NCBI RefSeq assembly: GCF_021462405.1
Contig: NZ_JAKEDU010000005.1
Location: forward strand, 76,353 to 140,352
Length of the DNA stretch: 64,000 nucleotides
Direction: 5' to 3'
DNA from: Thermus tengchongensis
Lineage (GTDB): Bacteria > Deinococcota > Deinococci > Deinococcales > Thermaceae
A model generated the notes under the pieces. It ran no database searches. It saw only the letters and a list, made by a program, of their open reading frames with translations, and was not told where the DNA came from. Below, piece after piece: positions 14,023 through 23,229 of the stretch. The translations under genes and the position numbers were made by a program. Position 1 is the first letter of the stretch, and every line of letters starts with the position of its first letter.

Positions 14023-16023
14023 ATGATCCCAGGAACCTCTCCCATCCGCACCGTGGCCCTGGTGGGCCACGCGGGAAGCGGCAAAACCACCCTCACCGAA
14101 GCGCTTCTCTACAAAACCGGAGCCAAGGACCGGATGGGCCGGGTGGAGGACGGCACCACCACCACCGACTACACCCCCGAGGCCAAGCTCCACCGCACCA
14201 CGGTGCGCACCGGGGTAGCCCCCCTGCGCCACAAGGGCCACCGCATCTTCCTCCTGGACGCCCCCGGCTACGGGGATTTCGTGGGGGAGATCAGGGGGGC
14301 TTTGGAGGCCGCCGACGCCGCTTTGGTGGCCGTATCCGCGGAGAATGGGGTACAGGTGGGCACGGAAAGGGCCTGGACCGTGGCCGAGAGGCTGGGCCTG
14401 GCCCGCATGGTGGTGGTCACCAAGCTGGACAAGGGAGGGGATTACTACGCCCTTTTGGAGGACCTCCGGGCCACCCTGGGCCACATCCTGCCCATCGACC
14501 TGCCCCTTTTCGAAGGCGGGCGCTGGGTGGGGCTCATCGACGTCTTCCACGGCAAGGCCTACCGCTACCAGAACGGGGGGGAAGTGGAAGTGCCCCTGCC
14601 TGAGGGGGAGAAGGAGCGCGCCGAGCGCTTCCGCCAGGAGGTCCTCGAGGCCATCGTGGAAACCGACGAAGCCCTTCTGGAAAAGTACCTGGAGGGGGAA
14701 GAGGTAACCGGGGAGGCCCTGGAGAGGGCCTTCCACGAGGCGGTGCGCCAAGGGCTCCTCTACCCGGTGGCCCTGGCCTCGGGCACGGAGGGCATCGGGG
14801 TTTTGCCCCTTCTGGACCTCATCCTGGAGGCCCTGCCCTCCCCTGAGGAGCGCTTCGGGCAAGGCCCCGCCCTGGCCAAGGTCTTCAAGGTCCAAGTGGA
14901 CCCCTTCATGGGCCAGGTGGCTTACGTGCGCCTCTACCGGGGCCGGCTGAAGCCGGGGGACATCTTGCAAAGCGAGGCGGGGCCGGTGCGCCTCCCCCAC
15001 CTCTACGTGCCCATGGGCAAGGACCTCCTGGAGGTGGAGGAGGCAGAAGGCGGCTTTGTCCTGGGCCTGCCCAAGGCGGAGAACCTGCACCGGGGGATGG
15101 TCCTGTGGCAAGGAGAGAGGCCAGAGAGCGAGGAGGTGCCCTTCGCCCGCCTGCCCGAACCCAACGTGCCCGTGGCCATCCGGCCCAAGGGCAGGACCGA
15201 CGAGGCCAAGCTGGGGGAGGCCCTGAGGAAGCTTCTGGAGGAGGACCCCAGCCTCAAGCTGGAGCGCCAGGAGGAGACGGGGGAGTTCCTGCTTTGGGGG
15301 CACGGGGAGCTTCATCTCACCACCGCCAAAGAACGCCTTTCCGACTACGGGGTGGAGGTGGAGTTTTCCGTGCCCAAGGTCCCCTACCGGGAAACCATCC
15401 GCAAGGTGGCCGAGGGCCAGGGCAAGTACAAGAAGCAGACCGGGGGCCACGGCCAGTACGGGGACGTGTGGCTCCGCCTGGAGCCCGCCCCCGAGTACAG
15501 CTTCGAGTGGCGCATCACCGGCGGCGTCATCCCCAGCAAGTACCAGGAGGCCATTGAGGAAGGGATCCTCGAGGCGGCCAAGAAGGGGGTCTTGGCAGGC
15601 TACCCGGTGATGGGCTTCAAGGCCATCATCTACAACGGTTCCTACCACGAGGTGGACTCCAGTGACCTCGCCTTTCAGATCGCCGCCAGCATGGCCTTCA
15701 AGAAGGTGATGGAGCTGGCAAGCCCGGTTCTTCTGGAACCCATCTACCAGATCAAGGTGATCGCCCCCCAGGAGCGGGTGGGGGATATCCTCTCCGACCT
15801 CCAGGCCCGCAGGGGGCGCATCCTGGGCATGGAGCAGGAGGGGGCCCTGGCGGCGGTACGGGCCGAGGTGCCCCTGGCAGAGGTTTTGGAGTACTACAAG
15901 GCCCTCCCCAGCCTCACCGGGGGGGCAGGGGCCTACACCCTGGAGTTCAGCCACTACGCGGAGGTGCCCCCCCACTTGGCGCAGAAGATCGTGCAGGAGC
16001 GCAAGAGCGCCGAGGAAGGGTAA
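14023..16023 (+). CDS. EF-G-2, a second elongation factor G-like GTPase
   Basis: The 666-residue translational GTPase has a P-loop GHAGSGKTTLTEALL, G3 LLDAPGYGDF (Asp-Ala-Pro-Gly, where canonical EF-G has DTPGH) and G4 VVTKLDKGG. Domain II, domain III, domain IV (GQYGDVWLRLEP, TGGVIPSKY) and domain V (GDILSDLQARRGRILGM) follow. It therefore has the full EF-G architecture, but diverged and shorter than EF-G (about 690). It matches the EF-G-2 class described in T. thermophilus, which binds ribosomes and whose role is not settled. It is far from the usual str operon. ATG 14023 has GGAGG 5 nt upstream. Confidence 0.93.
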   Translation: MIPGTSPIRTVALVGHAGSGKTTLTEALLYKTGAKDRMGRVEDGTTTTDYTPEAKLHRTTVRTGVAPLRHKGHRIFLLDAPGYGDFVGEIRGALEAADAALVAVSAENGVQVGTERAWTVAERLGLARMVVVTKLDKGGDYYALLEDLRATLGHILPIDLPLFEGGRWVGLIDVFHGKAYRYQNGGEVEVPLPEGEKERAERFRQEVLEAIVETDEALLEKYLEGEEVTGEALERAFHEAVRQGLLYPVALASGTEGIGVLPLLDLILEALPSPEERFGQGPALAKVFKVQVDPFMGQVAYVRLYRGRLKPGDILQSEAGPVRLPHLYVPMGKDLLEVEEAEGGFVLGLPKAENLHRGMVLWQGERPESEEVPFARLPEPNVPVAIRPKGRTDEAKLGEALRKLLEEDPSLKLERQEETGEFLLWGHGELHLTTAKERLSDYGVEVEFSVPKVPYRETIRKVAEGQGKYKKQTGGHGQYGDVWLRLEPAPEYSFEWRITGGVIPSKYQEAIEEGILEAAKKGVLAGYPVMGFKAIIYNGSYHEVDSSDLAFQIAASMAFKKVMELASPVLLEPIYQIKVIAPQERVGDILSDLQARRGRILGMEQEGALAAVRAEVPLAEVLEYYKALPSLTGGAGAYTLEFSHYAEVPPHLAQKIVQERKSAEEG

Positions 16024-16026
16024 GCC

Positions 16027-16944
16027 TTGGAGGCCATGGCAGAAACCCCCCTTCAAGCGCTTTCCCGGCTCCGGGAGGCCCTGCAGGAGGTCCTCTTCGG
16101 CCAGGAGGAGGCCATAGAGGCCCTTCTGGCCACCCTGCTGGCCCGGGGGCACGCCCTTTTGGAAGGCGTTCCGGGCTTGGGAAAGACCCTCCTGGCGGAA
16201 AGCTTCGCCAAGGGAAGCGGCCTGAGCTACAAGCGCATCCAGTTCACCCCCGACCTCCTGCCCCAGGACCTCACGGGAAGCGAGGTGTTCCGGGAGGGGC
16301 GGTTTGAGTTCGTGAGAGGCCCCCTCTTCGCCCAGGTGGTCCTGGCGGATGAGATCAACCGGGCCCCGCCCAAGGTGCAGTCGGCCCTCCTCGAGGCCAT
16401 GCAGGAACGGGCGGTGACCGCAGGAGGGGTGCGCTACCCCCTGCCTGAGCCCTTCTTCGTGGTGGCCACGCAAAACCCTTTAGAGCTTGAGGGCACCTAC
16501 CCTCTGCCTGAGGCCCAGCTGGACCGCTTCACCGCCAAAATCCCCTTCCGCCCCCCCAGGCGGGAGGTGTGGCTCAGGATCCTCACGGAGGAACCCCGGA
16601 TTCCCGAACCCTTGGGGGTGGACTTCCCCAAGGCCCAGGAGGAAGTGCGGGGGGTCAGGGTGGCCAGGGAGGCCCTCGAGGCCATCACCCACGTGGCCTT
16701 CCTGAGCGGGGAGGATGGCCGCCTGCGCATGGGCCTCTCCCCCCGGGGGGCCAAGGCCTGGCTGGCCCTGGCCCGGGCCCTGGCCTACCTCAGGGCCAAA
16801 CCCCTGGTGGACTGGAAGGAGCTTAGGGACGCGGCCTTCCTGGCCCTTCCCCACCGGCTTTTCCTCACGGAGGAGGCCCTTTACGAGGGGGAAAGCGCCG
16901 AGGGAATCCTGAAGCAGCTTCTCAGGAAGGGGGGCATCCCCTAG
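16027..16944 (+). CDS. MoxR-type AAA+ ATPase
   Basis: The 305-residue protein has Walker A EGVPGLGKTLLAE near residue 48, Walker B VVLADEINRAPPKVQSALLEAMQE near residue 105, sensor 1 VVATQNPLELEGTYPLPEAQLDRF, and a C-terminal lid domain. This is the MoxR subfamily pattern. MoxR ATPases usually act as chaperones with von Willebrand A-domain partners or transglutaminase-like proteins, but none is adjacent here. It begins 3 nt after EF-G-2. TTG 16027 has GAGGAAGGG upstream; the ATG at 16036 is possible but its GGAGG would be only 2 nt away. Confidence 0.9.
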   Translation: MEAMAETPLQALSRLREALQEVLFGQEEAIEALLATLLARGHALLEGVPGLGKTLLAESFAKGSGLSYKRIQFTPDLLPQDLTGSEVFREGRFEFVRGPLFAQVVLADEINRAPPKVQSALLEAMQERAVTAGGVRYPLPEPFFVVATQNPLELEGTYPLPEAQLDRFTAKIPFRPPRREVWLRILTEEPRIPEPLGVDFPKAQEEVRGVRVAREALEAITHVAFLSGEDGRLRMGLSPRGAKAWLALARALAYLRAKPLVDWKELRDAAFLALPHRLFLTEEALYEGESAEGILKQLLRKGGIP

Positions 16945-16958
16945 GAAGGAGGCAAGGT

Positions 16959-19349
16959 ATGCGCTGGATCCGGTTTTTTCACGAGGTGGGCCTGGAGGAT
17001 GTGCCTTTGGTGGGGGGTAAGAACGCCTCCCTGGGGGAGATGATCCGGGAGCTAAGCCCCCTGGGGGTGAAGGTGCCCGGGGGGTTTGCCACCACCAGCG
17101 AGGCCTACTGGTATTTCCTCACGGCCAACGGCCTCAAGGAGGCCATCGTCCAGGAGCTTAAGGACCTGGACCCCGATGACCCCATCCTCCTGGCCCGGGC
17201 AAGCCGCCGCCTGAGAAACCTGATCCTGAAGGGGGAATATCCCGAGGACCTGGAGGAGGAGATCCGCCAGGCCTACCAAACGCTTTCCCAGGAAGCCGGG
17301 GAGGAAGCCCTCCCTGTAGCCGTGCGCAGCAGCGCCACCGCCGAGGACCTCCCCACCGCCAGCTTCGCCGGGCAGCAGGAGAGCTACCTCTATGTGCAAG
17401 GGGAGGAGGAACTCCTCCTTCATGTGAAGCGGGCCATGGCGAGCCTCTTCACCGCCAGGGCCATCAGCTACCGGGCCCACATGGGGTTTGACCACCTGAA
17501 GGTGGCCCTCTCCGTGGGGGTGCAGCGCATGGTGCGGGCGGACACCGCCAGTAGCGGGGTCATCTTCACCCTGGACCCCGACACCGGCCACCCGGGCTTC
17601 GTCTACATCACCGCCATCTGGGGACTGGGGGAGAACATCGTCCAGGGGCGGGTGGGACCCGACGCCTACTACGTGCACAAGGAAACCCTTAAAGCCGGCT
17701 ACCGGGCCTTGGTCCACAAAAAGCTCGGCCCTAAGGAACTTACCCTGGCCTTTGACCCCAGGGAGGGCCGCCTGAAAAACCGCCCCACCCCGCCCTACCT
17801 CCGGAACCAGTTCGCCCTTTCCGACGAAGAAGTCCTCCTCCTCGCGGACTGGTCCTTGAAGATCGAAGAACACTACAGCCAAAAGCGGGGGGCTCCCACC
17901 CCCATGGACATCGAGTGGGCCAAAGACGGACCTACGGGAGAGCTTTTCATCCTGCAGGCCCGGCCCGAAACCGTGCACTCCCAGAAGGCCCCCCTCCTCA
18001 GGGTCTACCGCCTTCAGGAGCGGGGGGAGGTCCTGGCGGAGGGCCTGGCGGTGGGGGAGGCCATCGCCACGGGCAGGGCCCGGGTGCTCAAGGACCCCAA
18101 GGAGATGGAGCGCTTCGGGGAGGGAGAGGTGCTGGTCACCGAAACCACCAACCCCGACTGGGAGCCCATCATGAAGAAGGCGGCGGCCATCGTCACGGAA
18201 CGGGGCGGGCGCACCTCCCACGCGGCCATCGTGGCCCGGGAGCTGGGGGTACCGGCGGTGGTGGGGGCGGTGGGGGCCACCCGGCTTATTCCCGAGGGGG
18301 AAGAGGTCACGGTCTCCTGCGCTGAGGGGGAGGTGGGGCGCGTCTACCGCGGGGCCCTGGCCTTTGAGGTGGAGGAGGTACGCCCGGAAACCCTCCCCAG
18401 GACCCGGACCCGGATCCTGGTCAACGTGGGTACCCCGGAGGAGGCCCTAAGGGTAAGCCTCCTGCCCACGGACGGGGTGGGGCTATTGCGCATGGAGTTC
18501 GTCTTCGCCAGCCACGTGCGCATCCACCCCCTGGCCCTAACCCGTTTCGAAACCCTGCCCGAGAAGGTGCGGCGCCAGGTGGAGGAGCTCACCGAAGCCT
18601 ACCCCGACAAAAGGGCCTACTTCGTGGATACCTTAGCCCAGGGGATCGGCCTCATCGCCGCGGCCTTTTACCCCAGGCCCGTCCTCCTGCGCTTTTCCGA
18701 CTTCAAGACCAACGAGTACGCCCGCCTCGTCGGGGGGCACCTCTTTGAGCCCAAGGAGGAAAACCCCATGCTGGGCTGGCGGGGGGCAAGCCGCTACTAC
18801 CACCCGGACTACAAGGAGGGCTTCCTCCTCGAGGTGGCGGCGGTCAAGAAGGTGCGGGAGGAGATGGGCCTCAAGAACCTCATGGTGATGGTGCCCTTCT
18901 GCCGCACCCCCGAGGAAGGGGCCAGGGTTTTAGAGGTGATGGCGGAGGGGGGCTTGAGGCGGGGGGAAGACGGCCTCGAGGTCTATGTGATGGCGGAGAT
19001 CCCCTCCAATGTCCTCGAGGCCGAAGCCTTCGCCGAGCTCTTTGACGGCTTCTCCATCGGCTCCAACGACCTCACCCAGCTGGCCCTCGGCCTGGACCGG
19101 GACTCCGAGCGGGTGGCCGCCCTCTTCGACGAACGGCGGGAGACCGTCAAGGCCCTCTGCGCCCTCCTCATCGAGAAGGCCCACGCCAAGGGGAAGAAGG
19201 TGGGCATCTGCGGCCAGGCCCCTTCCGACTACCCCGAGTTCGCCGCCTTTTTGGTGGAGCGGGGCATCGACTCCCTAAGCCTCAACCCCGACGCCCTCTT
19301 GCGCACGGTGAAGAAGGTGGCGGAGCTGGAGGCGGCCCTGCCCACCTAG
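16959..19349 (+). CDS. ppsA: Phosphoenolpyruvate synthase
   Basis: The enzyme makes PEP from pyruvate and ATP (products AMP and phosphate) for gluconeogenesis. At 796 residues it is full length. The N-terminal nucleotide-binding domain has VGGKNASLGEM and the VRSSATAEDLPTASFAGQQ loop. The swivelling phosphohistidine domain has GGRTSHAAIVARELG with His421. The C-terminal PEP-binding barrel has GLLRMEF, SDFKTNEYARL and the GSNDLTQLALGLDRD block, followed by GICGQAPSDYP with its conserved Cys. A strong AGGAAGGAGG site precedes ATG 16959. The stop is followed at once by a 16-bp palindrome. Confidence 0.96.
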   Translation: MRWIRFFHEVGLEDVPLVGGKNASLGEMIRELSPLGVKVPGGFATTSEAYWYFLTANGLKEAIVQELKDLDPDDPILLARASRRLRNLILKGEYPEDLEEEIRQAYQTLSQEAGEEALPVAVRSSATAEDLPTASFAGQQESYLYVQGEEELLLHVKRAMASLFTARAISYRAHMGFDHLKVALSVGVQRMVRADTASSGVIFTLDPDTGHPGFVYITAIWGLGENIVQGRVGPDAYYVHKETLKAGYRALVHKKLGPKELTLAFDPREGRLKNRPTPPYLRNQFALSDEEVLLLADWSLKIEEHYSQKRGAPTPMDIEWAKDGPTGELFILQARPETVHSQKAPLLRVYRLQERGEVLAEGLAVGEAIATGRARVLKDPKEMERFGEGEVLVTETTNPDWEPIMKKAAAIVTERGGRTSHAAIVARELGVPAVVGAVGATRLIPEGEEVTVSCAEGEVGRVYRGALAFEVEEVRPETLPRTRTRILVNVGTPEEALRVSLLPTDGVGLLRMEFVFASHVRIHPLALTRFETLPEKVRRQVEELTEAYPDKRAYFVDTLAQGIGLIAAAFYPRPVLLRFSDFKTNEYARLVGGHLFEPKEENPMLGWRGASRYYHPDYKEGFLLEVAAVKKVREEMGLKNLMVMVPFCRTPEEGARVLEVMAEGGLRRGEDGLEVYVMAEIPSNVLEAEAFAELFDGFSIGSNDLTQLALGLDRDSERVAALFDERRETVKALCALLIEKAHAKGKKVGICGQAPSDYPEFAAFLVERGIDSLSLNPDALLRTVKKVAELEAALPT

Positions 19350-19365
19350 CTTTCTCATGAGAAAG
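19350..19365. promoter_or_regulatory. Perfect 16-bp palindrome upstream of the response regulator
   Basis: CTTTCTCATGAGAAAG lies directly after the ppsA stop and ends 4 nt before the TATCCT -10 of the response regulator gene. This is where a bound protein would block or contact RNA polymerase. It has no T-tract, so an operator is more likely than a terminator. Confidence 0.55.
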
Positions 19366-19369
19366 TGAG

Positions 19370-19375
19370 TATCCT
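19370..19375 (+). promoter_or_regulatory. -10 element of the response regulator gene
   Basis: TATCCT ends 7 nt before ATG 19383, and no ribosome site is present. Confidence 0.5.
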
Positions 19376-19382
19376 GGGGGGT

Positions 19383-20057
19383 ATGGAACCCCCCCTGATC
19401 CTGATCGTGGAGGACGAGAAGGACATCGCCCGCTTCATCGAGCTGGAACTGCAGGCGGAGGGCTACCGCACCGAGGTGGCCCACGACGGCATCACCGGGC
19501 TTTCCCGCTTCCGGGAGGTGAACCCCAACCTGGTGATCCTGGACCTGATGCTCCCCGTCATGGACGGGATCGAGGTGGCGAAGCGCATCCGCAAGACCTC
19601 CAACGTGCCCATCCTGATCCTCACCGCCAAGGACCGCATCGAGGACAAGGTGGAGGGCCTGGACGCGGGGGCGGACGACTACCTGGTGAAGCCCTTCTCC
19701 ATAGAGGAGCTCCTGGCCCGGGTGCGGGCCCACCTGCGCCGGGTGAGCCCGGCCATCACCGGGGAGATCCGGGTGGCGGACCTCATCATCAACCTCGAGG
19801 GCCGGGAGGTCTTCCGCTCTGGGCGGCGCATCGAGCTTTCCAACAAGGAGTTTGAGCTCCTGGAGCTCCTGGCCAAGAACCCGGGCAAGGTCTTCAGCCG
19901 CTACGAGATCGAGGAGAAGGTCTGGCCCGGCTACCAGGGCGGGAGCAACGTGGTGGACGTGTACATCGGCTACCTGCGCAAGAAGCTGGAGGCCGCGGGG
20001 GAAAGGCGCCTCATCCACACGGTGCGGGGGGTGGGCTACGTGCTCCGGGAGGACTAA
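19383..20057 (+). CDS. OmpR/PhoB-family response regulator
   Basis: The 224-residue regulator has a receiver domain with acidic pocket VEDE, phospho-acceptor Asp54 in [12 protein letters not shown], the switch Thr in ILTAKD, and Lys in YLVKPF. A C-terminal winged helix follows: [22 protein letters not shown], then a recognition helix [14 protein letters not shown] and VRGVGYVLR. It pairs with the sensor kinase 9 nt downstream. The signal and target genes are not evident; a palindrome in its own promoter suggests autoregulation. ATG 19383 is chosen over the earlier GTG at 19365 because of the -10. Confidence 0.94.
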   Translation: MEPPLILIVEDEKDIARFIELELQAEGYRTEVAHDGITGLSRFREVNPNLVILDLMLPVMDGIEVAKRIRKTSNVPILILTAKDRIEDKVEGLDAGADDYLVKPFSIEELLARVRAHLRRVSPAITGEIRVADLIINLEGREVFRSGRRIELSNKEFELLELLAKNPGKVFSRYEIEEKVWPGYQGGSNVVDVYIGYLRKKLEAAGERRLIHTVRGVGYVLRED

Positions 20058-20066
20058 GCCCCCTCC

Positions 20067-21473
20067 ATGACCCTGCGCACCCGCATCACCCTCCTCACCG
20101 CAGGCCTCCTCCTCGCCACCCTGCTGGTTTTGGGGCTGGCCCTCGAGGGCCTTCTCCGAAGCTTCCTCTACCGCAACCTGCGCCTGGAGCTTCTGGAGGC
20201 CAGCAACCAGGTGGTGCGCCTCCTCAACCTGGGAGGGCAGGCCCTCCTGGAAGCCGGGCTTCCCGCAGGCCTCTACGCCGAGCTCCAGCTCCTCCCCGAG
20301 GAAGACCCGGCCCTTTTGGCCAGGGAGGGGGGCATCAGCCTGCAGAAAAGCCCGGCCCTGGGGAGCCAGCGCCTCCTCCTGAAGGAGGCCGACTACCGCG
20401 CCCTCCTGAAGCAGGGAGAGGTCTGGGCCCACGCCGAGCTTCCCCGGGAAGGCCCGCCCCTGCGCCTTCTGGTCTACGCCCGCCGGGTGGAGGTGAACCT
20501 CTCGGGCACCACGTGGAAGGGGCTCCTCCTGGTGGGGCGCCCGGAAGACAGCCTGGAAAGCACCCTGGCCCAGTTTGCCCGCATCTACGCGGGCACGGCC
20601 CTCCTGGTCCTTCTCCTCTCCATCCTCCTGGCCCGGAACCTGGTGGCCCGGGCCCTGGAGCCCTTGGAATGGGTGGCAAGGCGGGCCGAGGCCATCTCCG
20701 AACGTCCCGAAGCCTTGCCCGAGCCAGAGGGGAAGGACGAGGTGGCGGCTTTGGTACGGGCCTTAAACGGCATGCTCTCCCGCATGCAAAAGGCCTTTGA
20801 AGCCCAAACCCGCTTCCTTCAGGACGCCTCCCACGAGCTCCGCACCCCCCTCACCGCCATCCTGGGGCACGTGGGCTACCTCCTGCGCCGCACCCCCCTC
20901 ACCCAGGCCCAGCGGGAGAGCCTGGAGGTGGTGAAGCGGGAGGCGGAGCGCATGGGGAAGCTGGTCGCTGACCTCCTGGAGCTCTCCCAGAGCGGCACCT
21001 GGCGGGTGGAGCCCGTGCCCGTGAGGGTGTTGGACCTCCTGGAGGAGGTCAGGGAAGAGTTCGCCAAGAGCTTCGAGGGGACGATCGAGGTGGAGGCCCC
21101 CCCGGAGCTCTGGGTGCGGGGCGACCCGGACCGGCTCCACCAGGTCCTGGCCAACCTGCTGTCCAACGCCCTCAAGGCCAAGGCCCGGCGCATCCGGCTC
21201 AAGGCCTTTGACCTGGGGGAGAAGGTGGTGGTGCGGGTGGAGGACGACGGGGAGGGCATCCCCCAGGAGCACCTCCCCCACCTCTTCGAGCGCTTCTACC
21301 GGGTGGACAAGGCCCGGGACCGGGAGCGGGGGGGGTCGGGGCTGGGCCTCGCCATCGTGAAGGCCATCCTCGAGGCCCACGGGGGGGAGATCTGGGTGGA
21401 AAGCGAGGTGGGCCAGGGCACGGCCTTCAGCTTCGCTCTCCCTTCAGCCGCGCCACCGCCTCCTCCACGGTGA
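20067..21473 (+). CDS. Sensor histidine kinase
   Basis: The 468-residue membrane kinase has TM helix 1 at about 8-30, an extracytoplasmic sensor region of about 140 residues, TM helix 2 at about 172-190 and a HAMP segment to about 240. HisKA follows, with His256 in DASHELRTPLTAILGH. The HATPase domain has N box LSNALKAKA, G1 VEDDGEGIP, F box LFERFYRVDKARDR and G2 GGSGLGLAIVKAI. The C-terminus runs on as a proline run, APPPPPR, antisense to the DUF2089 gene, so the last 47 bp of the two genes overlap. Cognate partner: the regulator at 19383. Confidence 0.94.
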   Translation: MTLRTRITLLTAGLLLATLLVLGLALEGLLRSFLYRNLRLELLEASNQVVRLLNLGGQALLEAGLPAGLYAELQLLPEEDPALLAREGGISLQKSPALGSQRLLLKEADYRALLKQGEVWAHAELPREGPPLRLLVYARRVEVNLSGTTWKGLLLVGRPEDSLESTLAQFARIYAGTALLVLLLSILLARNLVARALEPLEWVARRAEAISERPEALPEPEGKDEVAALVRALNGMLSRMQKAFEAQTRFLQDASHELRTPLTAILGHVGYLLRRTPLTQAQRESLEVVKREAERMGKLVADLLELSQSGTWRVEPVPVRVLDLLEEVREEFAKSFEGTIEVEAPPELWVRGDPDRLHQVLANLLSNALKAKARRIRLKAFDLGEKVVVRVEDDGEGIPQEHLPHLFERFYRVDKARDRERGGSGLGLAIVKAILEAHGGEIWVESEVGQGTAFSFALPSAAPPPPPR

Positions 21474-21792
21474 TCTCCCCCCGCCGCAGGGCCTCCAGCA
21501 CCTCGAGGCGCTCCTCGCCCCTCTCCTCCTCCGCCTCGTAGCCCAGGGCCTTGAGGAGAGCGTCCAGCCGGGCCCGGACCGTGGGGTAGGAAACCCCCAG
21601 AATCCGCTCCACCTCCTTCAGGTTCCCCCGAGCCCGCACGAAGAGCCTGAGGAAGTCCAGGTGCTCCTTGGACAACAGGGCGAACTCGTTCAGGGCGAAC
21701 TGGCCGTGCACCTCGGTGCCGCAACTGGGGCAGAAGAGGACCTTCACCCCCAAAGGGCCTTCGCAGGCCGGGCAGCGCACGGGCATCGTCAT
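21427..21792 (-). CDS. DUF2089 family protein: zinc ribbon, HTH and helical module
   Basis: This 121-residue protein has a zinc ribbon from two CxxC pairs (RCPACEG and FCPSCGTE), then a helix-turn-helix-like segment LKEVERILGVSYPTVRARLDALLKALG, typical of DUF2089 putative regulators. The tail, LEVLEALRRGEITVEEAVARL, is the same short helical module that starts two other proteins of this operon. It is the last gene of the six-gene operon and starts by an ATGA overlap with the MFS gene, with GGAAGGAGGTG upstream. It is likely a DNA-binding regulator or adaptor. Confidence 0.88.
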   Translation of the reverse strand: MTMPVRCPACEGPLGVKVLFCPSCGTEVHGQFALNEFALLSKEHLDFLRLFVRARGNLKEVERILGVSYPTVRARLDALLKALGYEAEEERGEERLEVLEALRRGEITVEEAVARLKGERS

Positions 21793-22973
21793 GGGTGCAC
21801 CTCCTTCCACACCCAAAGCCACCCCAAGGCCAGAAGCCCCACCAGCCCCCCCGCCAGCAGGAAGACCTCCCCCAGGTCCAGCCGGGCCAGCAGGGGGGAG
21901 GCCAGGGCCAGGCCCAGGGGCTGGGCTCCCAGGGTGAGGGCCTGGGCCAGGCCGGAAACCCGGCCCAGCCTGCCAGGCTCCACCCGCCCCTGGAGGAGGG
22001 TCAGGGCCAGGACGTTCAGGAAGGCCGCCGCTCCCCCGGCAAGCCCCAAGGAGGCCAAGGCCCAGGGCAGGCTTTCCACCAGGCCCAGCCCCCCCACCCC
22101 CAGGCCCAGGGCCAGGGCGGCCAGGGGGAAGACCCTGGGGGCCACGGGGCGCAGGTTGAGGTAGACCATGCCCCCGAGCTGTCCCAGGAAGAGGGAGCCC
22201 CCGAGGAGCCCGTACCCCTCAGGCCCCGCCCCCAGGACCTGGGCCAGGGGGGCCATGAGGGGGCCCACGGGGGCCAGGACCAGGTTGATGAGGAAAGCCG
22301 CCAGCACCAAAAAAGCGAGGGGGCGGTCCCCGAGGAGGGTCCCCAGGCCCTCCCGGACCCCTCCCTCCCGCTTCCCCGCCTCCCGGCCCCCCGCCCGGGG
22401 GTCGGGCAGCCCCAGGGCGGGGAGGAGGCCCAGGACCAGGAGGGCCGCCCCCAGCAGGAGGGCTCCCGCCACCCCCAAAAACCCTGTGGCCGCCCCCGCG
22501 AGGGCGAAGGAGGCCATCACGCTGAAGGCGATCCCCAGGCTCACCGCGGCGTTGGCTTGCTGGTAGGCCTCCCGGGGTACCAGAAGGGGCTGCAGGGCGG
22601 CCAGGGCCGGGAGGCGCAGCCCGGTGACCAGGGCGGAAAGCCCCACCAGGAGGTAGACCCCGGGGAGGGGAAGGGCGCGGAGAACCGCCAGGACCAGGAG
22701 GAGCTGGAGGAGGACGTCCGCCCCTTGGGAGAGGAGGATCTGCTGCCTTTTGCTCCCCCGGTCGGCCAGAAGCCCCCCCAAGGGGGCCGCCAGGACCAGG
22801 CCCAAGGAGGCCACCAGGGCCAGCTGGGCCGGGGCCGCGGGGGAACCGGTGCGCTCCAGGACCCACCAGAGGAGGGGCACCTCGGTGAAGCCGAGGCTCA
22901 GGTTGGTGAGGAGGCGGGAGAGGAAAAGCCGCCGGAAGGCGGGAATCCCCAAAGGGTGGCTAGAGGAGAACAA
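21789..22973 (-). CDS. MFS transporter
   Basis: The 394-residue integral membrane protein is rich in Leu/Ala/Gly, with about 12 predicted helices. The cytoplasmic loop between helices 2 and 3 has GGLLADRGSKRQQ, the MFS motif A pattern (G-x-LaDrxGrkr). A basic loop near residue 200 separates the halves. It resembles drug/enterobactin-exporter type MFS proteins, but the substrate cannot be read from sequence. The TTG start at 22973 has GGAGG 6 nt upstream. It overlaps both neighbours, so it is co-translated in the operon. Export of an envelope-active compound would fit the context, by inference. Confidence 0.87.
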   Translation of the reverse strand: MFSSSHPLGIPAFRRLFLSRLLTNLSLGFTEVPLLWWVLERTGSPAAPAQLALVASLGLVLAAPLGGLLADRGSKRQQILLSQGADVLLQLLLVLAVLRALPLPGVYLLVGLSALVTGLRLPALAALQPLLVPREAYQQANAAVSLGIAFSVMASFALAGAATGFLGVAGALLLGAALLVLGLLPALGLPDPRAGGREAGKREGGVREGLGTLLGDRPLAFLVLAAFLINLVLAPVGPLMAPLAQVLGAGPEGYGLLGGSLFLGQLGGMVYLNLRPVAPRVFPLAALALGLGVGGLGLVESLPWALASLGLAGGAAAFLNVLALTLLQGRVEPGRLGRVSGLAQALTLGAQPLGLALASPLLARLDLGEVFLLAGGLVGLLALGWLWVWKEVHP

Positions 22974-23229
22974 GGCGCACCTCCAGGGCCCCTACCCGCA
23001 CCTCCACCAGGGGCAGGGGCGGGAGGCCCCTCAGGGCGAAAACCCTCCCCAAGGGCACCCCCAGGGCAGGGCCCCCCCGGAGGAACCTCCGGGTCTTCAG
23101 GAGGAAAAGGGCGAGGAATAGGGCCCACTCCAGGGCACAAAGGGGCAGCACCAGGGGCAGGGGCCAGGGGAAAGGCCCCCGCACCACCAGGTAGAGGAAC
23201 CTCGGGCGCAAGGGGGGAAGCCGCCTCAC
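22960..23229 (-). CDS. Small hypothetical membrane protein
   Basis: The 89-residue protein has a basic N-terminus (RRLPPLRPRF), one or two hydrophobic helices at about 22-44, then KTRRFLRGG and an amphipathic, Leu/Val-rich end. No recognised family. It is fixed in the operon by a GTGA overlap with the preceding gene and a 14-bp overlap with the MFS gene, which supports it as a real gene. It could be a membrane anchor for the helical-module proteins, but this is only inferred from position. Confidence 0.7.
   Translation of the reverse strand: MRRLPPLRPRFLYLVVRGPFPWPLPLVLPLCALEWALFLALFLLKTRRFLRGGPALGVPLGRVFALRGLPPLPLVEVRVGALEVRLVLL

Noticed and set aside
13993-16473. A very long open frame (over 800 codons) on the minus strand opposite EF-G-2 and MoxR
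   Set aside because: It is a shadow of GC-rich codons: the plus strand encodes two complete, motif-bearing proteins, and the antisense protein is His/Gly/Leu-rich with no domain and no promoter.
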